A program made the position numbers and the translations under genes. The notes below the pieces were generated by a model that was not told where the DNA came from, did no database searches, and saw only the letters and a program-made list of their open reading frames with translations. This document shows positions 5,327-10,498 of a stretch of 10,498 bases of DNA, piece after piece; position 1 is the first letter of the stretch, and each line of letters opens with the position of its first letter. The DNA lies in the NCBI GenBank assembly GCA_009885445.1, contig VFKQ01000225.1, forward strand, positions 1-10,498. Reading direction: 5' to 3'. Origin of the DNA: Anaerolineaceae bacterium. GTDB lineage: Bacteria; Chloroflexota; Anaerolineae; Anaerolineales; Villigracilaceae.

Positions 5327-5360
5327 TTATCGAATGGATTTACTTATCGAATCGATTATA
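5327..5360 (-). promoter_or_regulatory. Promoter of the lipoprotein gene with a tandem direct repeat
   Basis: The - strand has a perfect TATAAT -10 at 5360-5355. Overlapping and just downstream of it are two near-identical 14-mers, TTATCGAATGGATT (5327-5340) and TTATCGAATCGATT (5344-5357), 17 bp apart and differing at one base; the second contains the palindrome AATCGATT. No convincing -35 is seen at 17 bp. The position at the start of transcription suggests a repressor operator, but no regulator is known. Confidence 0.5.
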
Positions 5361-5367
5361 CGCCCAA

Positions 5368-6426
5368 TCAAATATTAAACCGAATGTGGACGATATCGCC
5401 GTCCTTAACCGGATATTCCTTGCCTTCGAGTCTGAACTTGCCTTTGGCCTTCGCTTCAGCCATCGACCCGAGCTGGGTCAGGTCTTCGTAGGCCACCACC
5501 TCCGCCCGAACGAATCCGCGCGAGAGGTCGGTGTGGATGGCCCCAGCCGCCTCCTGCGCGGACGCGCCGCGGCGGACTGTCCATGCGCGCACTTCATCTT
5601 CGCCGACGGTGAAGAAGGACATCAGTTGTAAAAGATCATAGGAGAGTCGAATCATGCGGTTGAGACTGGGTTCTTCGATGCCATATTCCTGCATGAAGAC
5701 TGCCGCATCTTCGGGCGCGAGCTGGGCGATCTCCATTTCGAGTTTGCCCTGCAAAGCTACAGAGGGGTGATCCAATTCCATCGTCGGCGCGGACTGGCCT
5801 TCGCCGAGGTTGAAGGTTGTCAGAATCGGTTTGCGCGTGAGCAGGCCGAAGCTGGCCAAGATTTTATCCTCCTCGGCAGAAACTTCCACCTTCCGCAGAG
5901 GGGTGTTTTCAGAAAGCGCGTCATGCAGTTTTTGAAAGAGCACGCTCTGACGTTCGTTGTCGGCTTTGTCGGTGCCGCCTTTTTTGCGTTCCTCCACGAG
6001 TCTTTCTAGTTTGCGCTCGACGGCGATCAGGTCGTTGAGCAGGAGTTCGCTGAGCATCGAGTCAACGTCACGTTGCGCGTTGACAGTGCCCGAGACGTGC
6101 GGCGCGAGTTCGTTCTCGAAGACGCGCGCCACGTGGATGTACCCGTCCATTTGGGCGAGCTGATTTAATAACTGGCCTGAGATGCCCGTTTTGGCTGAAC
6201 CCGCTTCCAGTCCGGCAATGTCCGCGTACGTCACTTTGGCGTACATCGTCTTCTTCGGCTTGAACATGCCCGAGAGTTTATCCACGCGCGGGTCGGGAAC
6301 ATCCACAACTGCGGTGTGCACTTCGATGCGTCCGGCGCTGGCGGTGGTGGGGGTGTTGGCGCGGGTGAGCGCGTTGAAGAGGGTGGTTTTTCCGGATTGG
6401 GGCAGACCGATAATTCCAAGTTTCAT
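5368..6426 (-). CDS. ychF: YchF/OLA1-type P-loop NTPase
   Basis: A 352-residue cytosolic member of the OBG/YchF family, universal NTPases that associate with ribosomes and often prefer ATP. G1 is GLPQSGKTT at residues 7-15, where canonical YchF has GLPNVGKST. G3 is DIAGLEAGSA at 69-78. G4 is the YchF-type NLGE at 206-209 in place of NKxD, which explains relaxed base specificity in the family. A helical hairpin, rich in Arg, Lys and Glu, occupies about 120-190. Residues about 270-352 form the TGS domain (EDEVRAWTVRRGASAQEAAG, ending KDGDIVHIRF). ATG at 6426 has only a weak RBS (AAGAT region). It diverges from the tRNA-Leu gene. The lipoprotein gene starts 60 bp downstream. Confidence 0.93.
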   Translation of the reverse strand: MKLGIIGLPQSGKTTLFNALTRANTPTTASAGRIEVHTAVVDVPDPRVDKLSGMFKPKKTMYAKVTYADIAGLEAGSAKTGISGQLLNQLAQMDGYIHVARVFENELAPHVSGTVNAQRDVDSMLSELLLNDLIAVERKLERLVEERKKGGTDKADNERQSVLFQKLHDALSENTPLRKVEVSAEEDKILASFGLLTRKPILTTFNLGEGQSAPTMELDHPSVALQGKLEMEIAQLAPEDAAVFMQEYGIEEPSLNRMIRLSYDLLQLMSFFTVGEDEVRAWTVRRGASAQEAAGAIHTDLSRGFVRAEVVAYEDLTQLGSMAEAKAKGKFRLEGKEYPVKDGDIVHIRFNI

Positions 6427-6437
6427 GCTGTTTTATC

Positions 6438-6466
6438 TTGACCTTGTTGTGTGGGATGGGTATACT
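6438..6466 (+). promoter_or_regulatory. Sigma70-type promoter of tRNA-Leu
   Basis: TTGACC at 6438-6443 and TATACT at 6461-6466 are separated by 17 bp. The predicted transcript start near 6473 is about 12 bases before the mature tRNA 5' end. Confidence 0.8.
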
Positions 6467-6484
6467 GTGCGCTCAATGGTATTG

Positions 6485-6568
6485 GCCGAAGTGGCGGAAT
6501 TGGCAGACGCGCGCGACTCAAAATCGCGTACCCGGAAGGGCGTGAGGGTTCAAGTCCCTCCTTCGGCA
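6485..6568 (+). tRNA. tRNA-Leu, anticodon CAA
   Basis: An 84-nt class II tRNA reading UUG codons. The acceptor stem GCCGAAG (6485-6491) pairs with CTTCGGC (6561-6567), with discriminator A. The anticodon stem CGCGA/TCGCG encloses the loop CTCAAAA with anticodon CAA. A long variable arm (CCCGGAAGGG) and the T arm GAGGGTTCAAGTCCCTC follow. The sequence is very close in layout to E. coli leuX. CCA is not encoded and must be added after transcription. Confidence 0.96.
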
Positions 6569-6604
6569 CTCGCTTGGTTCGCATTATACTTGATGGAGCC
6601 AATG

Positions 6605-6632
6605 ACGCCCTCCCAAACTGGGAGGGCGTTTT
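6605..6632 (+). terminator. Intrinsic terminator of tRNA-Leu
   Basis: ACGCCCTCCCA (6605-6615) pairs with TGGGAGGGCGT (6619-6629), an 11-bp stem with a 3-nt loop, followed by TTTTC. It lies 37 bp after the tRNA and insulates it from the terC-family gene. Confidence 0.85.
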
Positions 6633-6690
6633 CGATACAAAATAGCAAGGCTTGTGTTACTTGAAATAACATTTAACTTATGGAGTCTCT

Positions 6691-7563
6691 GTGACTGAAT
6701 ACCTGCCCGTCATCGTCATCATCATCCAACTCATTTTTCTGGAGGGCATCCTCTCGATAGACAACGCGGCCGTGCTCGGCGCGATGGTTTCGGTTTTGCC
6801 GGACGACGAACCGATTCCGTGGCCGCGCTGGTTGCAGGGAATCGGTCACCGATTGGACCGTGTTCTGGGCAACCAGCGTATCGCCGCTTTGCGCGTGGGT
6901 CTGCTCGGCGCGTACGTGGGACGCGGCTCCATGCTGTTCATCACCAGCTTCCTGATTAATAATCCCTGGATCAGGCTGGTCGGCGCGGCCTATCTGATTC
7001 GTCTCGGCATCGAGGAGTTGGGTGACACCACGCCCGGCAAACAGACCGAAGAGGAGAAGCTTGAGGCGCTCGAAAAACCGTCCTTCTGGTCTGTGGTGCT
7101 GGCCGTGGAATTACTTGATCTTGTTTTCAGCATTGACAACGTCATCGCCGCCGTCTCGCTTTCAGATGAAATCTGGGTGGTCTTTGTGGGCGTAGGTCTG
7201 GGCATCATCACCATGCGCTTTGCGGCGGGTCTCTTTAGTTATGCCATCCTGCGCGAGCCGGTCATCAAACCGGCCGCATATATTTTAGTGCTCAACATCG
7301 GTGTGCAGTTGATTCTTGAACAATTGTGGCACGTGGAGATTTCAGATTTTCTGCGCTTCGGAATTTCCGTGGCCATCATCCTCGGGTCCATCTTGTACGC
7401 GCACAGCAAATTTCTGCAAAGGTTCTATTTTGTACTGGCCTGGCTAACGAAGGGCATGGGGTTGCTCAACGAATTGGTAGATTGGGTCTTGTATCCGTTT
7501 GTCCAAACCATTAAGTGGATTTTTCGCGGCTTCAAATCCAAAAGCCATGTGAGAGAATTGTAA
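6691..7563 (+). CDS. TerC-family integral membrane protein (probable metal transporter, Mn2+)
   Basis: A 290-residue polytopic membrane protein of the TerC/Alx/YkoY family. It starts with GTG at 6691, supported by GGAG at 6682-6685 (5-nt spacer). The two inverted family motifs are intact: LEGILSIDNAAVL (Glu18, Asp24) and ELLDLVFSIDN (Glu140, Asp143, Asp149), acidic residues in the membrane that are thought to bind the metal. About seven hydrophobic segments are visible, with a charged cytoplasmic loop near residues 110-130 (TPGKQTEEEKLEALEK). In other bacteria, members export Mn2+ (Alx) or help metalate exported enzymes (B. subtilis MeeF/MeeY). The next gene is controlled by a Mn2+ riboswitch, which supports a manganese role here. 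No riboswitch precedes this gene itself, and the tRNA terminator separates it from upstream transcription. Confidence 0.9.
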   Translation: MTEYLPVIVIIIQLIFLEGILSIDNAAVLGAMVSVLPDDEPIPWPRWLQGIGHRLDRVLGNQRIAALRVGLLGAYVGRGSMLFITSFLINNPWIRLVGAAYLIRLGIEELGDTTPGKQTEEEKLEALEKPSFWSVVLAVELLDLVFSIDNVIAAVSLSDEIWVVFVGVGLGIITMRFAAGLFSYAILREPVIKPAAYILVLNIGVQLILEQLWHVEISDFLRFGISVAIILGSILYAHSKFLQRFYFVLAWLTKGMGLLNELVDWVLYPFVQTIKWIFRGFKSKSHVREL

Positions 7564-7581
7564 GAGCCTGCAGTCATTTGC

Positions 7582-7610
7582 TTGACACCCCAATGCGGCT
7601 CCGTTAGACT
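7582..7610 (+). promoter_or_regulatory. Promoter driving the riboswitch and P-type ATPase
   Basis: TTGACA at 7582-7587, a perfect -35, and TAGACT at 7605-7610 are spaced by 17 bp. Transcription would start near 7617, exactly at the first stem of the riboswitch. The ATPase therefore has its own promoter, independent of the terC-family gene. Confidence 0.82.
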
Positions 7611-7614
7611 CAAA

Positions 7615-7740
7615 TTGGTTGGGGAGTAGCCGCCTGTCTCACACAGGATGAACTGTCGTCATCCCATTGACTCATAAAGTCATCGGCAGTTCAGGCGCTT
7701 TGTTGCGTTGGCAAGACCACCACGGTTGTGGTGGTCTTTT
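7615..7740 (+). promoter_or_regulatory. yybP-ykoY (Mn2+-sensing) riboswitch with overlapping terminator
   Basis: The family's invariant elements are present: GGGGAGTAGC at 7621-7630, the second docking loop GTCGTCA at 7655-7661 within a stem AACTG/CAGTT (7651-7655 with 7687-7691), and GGCAAGACC at 7710-7718. A P2 hairpin CCTGT/ACAGG (7633-7647) and a short P4 (CGC/GCG around 7696-7707) complete the multi-helix junction. P1 forms from TGGTTGG at 7616-7622 with CCACCA starting at 7717. The same 3' strand also belongs to a terminator stem. In characterised members Mn2+ docks the two loops, stabilises P1 and prevents the terminator from forming, so expression rises with Mn2+. That ON logic is inferred here from the overlap. 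Confidence 0.94.
7713..7740 (+). terminator. Regulated intrinsic terminator of the riboswitch
   Basis: AAGACCACCAC at 7713-7723 pairs with GTGGTGGTCTT at 7728-7738, an 11-bp perfect stem with loop GGTT, inside a TTTT run. The left arm includes the riboswitch CAAGACC and the P1 3' strand, so the terminator and the folded aptamer are mutually exclusive. Confidence 0.92.
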
Positions 7741-7786
7741 AATTTGAGAGCGCCACACCCACATCCTCGCAACAAGGAAATGGTGT

Positions 7787-10498
7787 ATGCTCACACAAAC
7801 GAATCAAACCACGGGGGTCACAAAACAGGATTGGCACACGCTCGAAGCCCAAGCCGTTCTCACGCATCTACAAGTTAATGAAGAGGGACTCAGCGCAGAC
7901 GAAGCGCGCCGCCGCCTCGCCCAAAGCGGGCCGAACCACCTGACAGAGTCTCCCCGCCCGGGCCTCTTGAGTCTCGTCTGGGAGCAGTTGAATAATTTTG
8001 TGGTCATCCTGCTCATCGTCGCCTCGCTCGTCTCAGCGCTGTTGGGGGATTACATCGAAGCTTCGGCCATTCTGGCCATCGTTGTATTAAATTCGGTTTT
8101 AGGAATCGTGCAGGAGCGTCGCGCCGAGGAAGCGCTGGCCGCCCTACGCAAGTTAAGCGCGCCCGAAGCGCACGTCACGCGCGACGGACGCCACGTCAAC
8201 ATTCCCGCCGCAGATCTGGTGGCCGGCGACATCGTGCACCTCGAGGCGGGCAACTACATCCCCGCCGATGTGCGTTTGCTCGAAGCGATTAATCTGCGCG
8301 TCGAGGAGGCCTCCCTCACCGGCGAGTCTCTGCCCGTGCAAAAGAGCGCAACCGCTGTCTTTGATCGCGACATCCCGCTCGGTGACCGCAAGAACACGGC
8401 CTTCATGGGCACGTTGGTTTCTTACGGTCGTGGGCGCGGCGTTGTGGTGGCCACGGGCATGCACACACAACTTGGTTTGATCGCCGAGATGTTGCAAAAT
8501 GTGGAGCAGGAGCAGACTCCGCTTCAACGCCGGCTCGACCAGTTGGGCCGCACCCTCAGCATTGCATCGCTCGCTCTCGTTGCGGTTGTGTTCATCGTCG
8601 CGCTGATCAATCAAACAGACATCAGCAAATTATTTTCCGCGCCGTTGATTTACTTTCAAGAGTTCGCGCACGAGATCACCGAAGTTTTTATTATCGCGAT
8701 TAGTCTCGCCATCGCGGCCGTGCCCGAGGGACTGCCAGCAGTGGTGACCATTTCGCTCGCCATCGGCATGCGCGAAATGATTCGGCGCAACGCGCTCATC
8801 CGTCGGCTCGCGTCTGTTGAGACACTCGGCTCGGCCACCGTCATCTGCTCTGACAAAACCGGCACGCTGACTCAAAATGAAATGACCGTCACGCGTTTGT
8901 GGGTGGATGGCCAGTTTATGAACGTGAGCGGCACGGGCTACATTCCGCAAGGCGAATTTAGAGTCAGCGATACCACGGTGGATATTTCGGATTATCCCGC
9001 CGCGTTGACTCTGCTCTGGCTGGGAGCGCTCAATAACGACGCGCAACTCGAAACCAGCGGGACTGTGAACGGGTTGCCCACCTTCCGCGTTATCGGCGAC
9101 CCGACGGAGGGCGCGCTACTCGTCGCCGCCGCCAAAGCAGGGACTCCCTATCACGAGATTCACGAAGCCTATCCGCGCGAAAATGAGATTCCTTTTGACT
9201 CGGATAGAAAACGCATGATCACCGTGCATGATATTCTCGAACCGAACCCTGATGATTTTTCGCCGTTCTACGACAAGCAACACAAAAACTGGGACGTCAT
9301 CGCCATGAAAGGCGCGCCAGATGTTGTTTTGCATTTGTGCTCACATTATCAAACCACAAATGACGAAGTGAAATTGCTGGACGACAAGGCGCACAAACGC
9401 ATCCTCGACGCGAATGATGTGCTGACCAGTGACGCCCTGCGTGTGCTCGGTCTCGCCTATCGCGTCGTGCGCGATGTCCCCGACCGCGAGATCACTCCTC
9501 AAGATGTGGAAAGCGAATTGGTCTTCGTTGGACTCGTCGGCATGATTGACCCGCCGCGCACAGAAGTGAAACCCGCGCTCGAACTGGCTCGTCACGCGGG
9601 TATCCGCACGGTGATGATCACGGGCGACTATCCCAAAACGGCCAGCGCAATCGCGAAAACTATCGGCCTGCTTTTGCCCGGTCGCAAAGTGGCCACCGGC
9701 GCAGACCTTGATCGCATGGACGATGCCGAACTCAAACGGGAAGTTCAACTGACAGATGTCTTTGCGCGCGTCTCGCCGGAACACAAAATGCGCATTGTAG
9801 ACGCGTTGCAAGCCAACCACGAAATCGTAGCCATGACCGGAGACGGCGTGAACGACGCGCCCGCCATCAAACGCGCCGACATCGGCATCGCCATGGGCAT
9901 CACCGGCACCGATGTGGCCAAACAAACCGCGGACATGGTGCTGACTGATGACAACTACGCCAGCATCGTCTCTGCGGTGGAGCAGGGACGTGTGATCTAT
10001 TCCAACATTCGCAAATTTGTTTTCTTTCTACTTTCCTCCAACATTGCTGAGATCATGATCATCTTTCTCGCCACGTTGGCGGGTCTGCCCGCGCCGTTGA
10101 CGGCGATTCAACTCTTGTGGCTGAACCTGATCACTGATGGCGCGCCCGCGCTGGCCCTGGCTGTGGAAAAAGGCGATCCCGATATCATGGATCACAAGCC
10201 GCGCGCGACGAATGAACCCATCATCAACAAGTCGATGCGGCTGGGGCTTTCGGTGCAGACGGTTGCGCAGACGGGCGCGGTGCTGACGGCGTTCGCCCTC
10301 GGCTTGATCTGGCACCTCGAGGCTGGAGCCGCCATCCCGTCCGGCACGAACGCGCTGAGTTATTTGCTGGCGCACGATTGGCGCGGGGTGGACGTCCAAA
10401 CAGCGGAGACGATGGCCTTCGTCACATTGTCGTTGTGTGAATTGTTCCGCGCGTATACGGTGCGCTCGGAGAGGACCTCTCTGTTTCGATTGGGCGTG
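7787..10498 (+). CDS. P2-type cation ATPase (Ca2+/Mn2+ export), 3' end beyond window
   Basis: 904 codons are visible with no stop, so only the last part is missing. ATG at 7787 follows AAGGAA (7774-7779); an ATG at 7780 is out of frame. Domains in order: N-terminal cation-ATPase domain (WHTLEAQAVLTHLQVNEEGL), M1-M2 from about residue 70, actuator domain with TGES at 178-181, M4 with PEGLPA at 313-318, phosphorylation site DKTGTLT with Asp356, nucleotide-binding KGAPD at 508-512, hinge TGDGVND at 684-690, M5 with Asn752 and Glu755, M6 with Asn780 and Asp784, and M8 with Glu885. These equal the SERCA-type ion ligands N768, E771, N796, D800 and probably E908, so both SERCA sites may be present. 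The ATPase would pump Ca2+ or Mn2+ out of the cytoplasm. The upstream Mn2+ riboswitch favours Mn2+ detoxification, as described for Lactococcus YoaB. Confidence 0.93.
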   Translation, partial: MLTQTNQTTGVTKQDWHTLEAQAVLTHLQVNEEGLSADEARRRLAQSGPNHLTESPRPGLLSLVWEQLNNFVVILLIVASLVSALLGDYIEASAILAIVVLNSVLGIVQERRAEEALAALRKLSAPEAHVTRDGRHVNIPAADLVAGDIVHLEAGNYIPADVRLLEAINLRVEEASLTGESLPVQKSATAVFDRDIPLGDRKNTAFMGTLVSYGRGRGVVVATGMHTQLGLIAEMLQNVEQEQTPLQRRLDQLGRTLSIASLALVAVVFIVALINQTDISKLFSAPLIYFQEFAHEITEVFIIAISLAIAAVPEGLPAVVTISLAIGMREMIRRNALIRRLASVETLGSATVICSDKTGTLTQNEMTVTRLWVDGQFMNVSGTGYIPQGEFRVSDTTVDISDYPAALTLLWLGALNNDAQLETSGTVNGLPTFRVIGDPTEGALLVAAAKAGTPYHEIHEAYPRENEIPFDSDRKRMITVHDILEPNPDDFSPFYDKQHKNWDVIAMKGAPDVVLHLCSHYQTTNDEVKLLDDKAHKRILDANDVLTSDALRVLGLAYRVVRDVPDREITPQDVESELVFVGLVGMIDPPRTEVKPALELARHAGIRTVMITGDYPKTASAIAKTIGLLLPGRKVATGADLDRMDDAELKREVQLTDVFARVSPEHKMRIVDALQANHEIVAMTGDGVNDAPAIKRADIGIAMGITGTDVAKQTADMVLTDDNYASIVSAVEQGRVIYSNIRKFVFFLLSSNIAEIMIIFLATLAGLPAPLTAIQLLWLNLITDGAPALALAVEKGDPDIMDHKPRATNEPIINKSMRLGLSVQTVAQTGAVLTAFALGLIWHLEAGAAIPSGTNALSYLLAHDWRGVDVQTAETMAFVTLSLCELFRAYTVRSERTSLFRLGV

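Noticed and set aside
6485..6568. tRNA-Leu as an integration site for a genomic island
   Set aside because: No second copy of the tRNA 3' end and no integrase are seen; the tRNA has its own promoter and terminator and is followed by an ordinary gene.
6182..6664. + strand open frame across the start of ychF and the tRNA gene
   Set aside because: It overlaps the ychF start and contains the whole tRNA-Leu, so it cannot be a real protein gene.
8153..8614. Antisense open frames inside the P-type ATPase gene (also 8630-9046, 9341-9925 and 10028-10399)
   Set aside because: They oppose a gene with all P-type ATPase motifs intact. Their His-, Arg- and Gly-rich composition is typical of shadow frames in GC-rich coding DNA.

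Overview
The window looks like a chromosomal segment of a free-living bacterium, most likely an uncultured member of the Chloroflexota (Anaerolineae-like). The clues are two lipoproteins with low-complexity Thr/Pro-rich linkers, one of them with a CRYGPG-type SH3-like domain; dispersed palindromic repeats; Shine-Dalgarno starts of the AGGAG type; and a variant YchF. The lineage call is an inference from protein style, not from a marker gene.

Left part (1-2500): a nested-palindrome repeat (3-134) precedes a lipoprotein gene with an SH3-like domain (197-964). Two complete type II toxin-antitoxin (TA) modules follow: a DinJ/YafQ-type pair on the + strand (1196-1725) and a BrnT-like toxin with a ribbon-helix-helix-type antitoxin on the - strand (2401-1875). 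The striking point is what separates them. A block made of a terminator hairpin plus the last codons and stop of the neighbouring pepF gene occurs three times: at 1012-1150, at 1747-1886, and in place at the end of intact pepF at 2437-2591. Each TA module is exactly the filling between two successive copies. All differences among the shared codons are synonymous. The layout is repeat-TA-repeat-TA-repeat, as if TA cassettes had entered twice at the 3' end of pepF, each time leaving an extra pepF tail.

Middle (2503-6426, - strand): ychF (YchF/OLA1-type P-loop NTPase), a second lipoprotein of unknown function, and pepF (M3 zinc oligoendopeptidase) lie in the same direction with short gaps. A perfect 15-bp palindrome sits just upstream of pepF. 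On the + strand beyond ychF comes a tRNA-Leu(CAA) with a clear sigma70-type promoter and its own terminator.

Right part (6691-end, + strand): a TerC-family membrane protein gene, then a consensus promoter driving a yybP-ykoY (Mn2+-sensing) riboswitch whose 3' side overlaps an intrinsic terminator, then a P2-type Ca2+/Mn2+ ATPase gene that runs off the window. Together terC, the riboswitch and the ATPase look like a manganese (and perhaps calcium) export and homeostasis locus. No integrase, transposase, CRISPR array or rRNA was seen.
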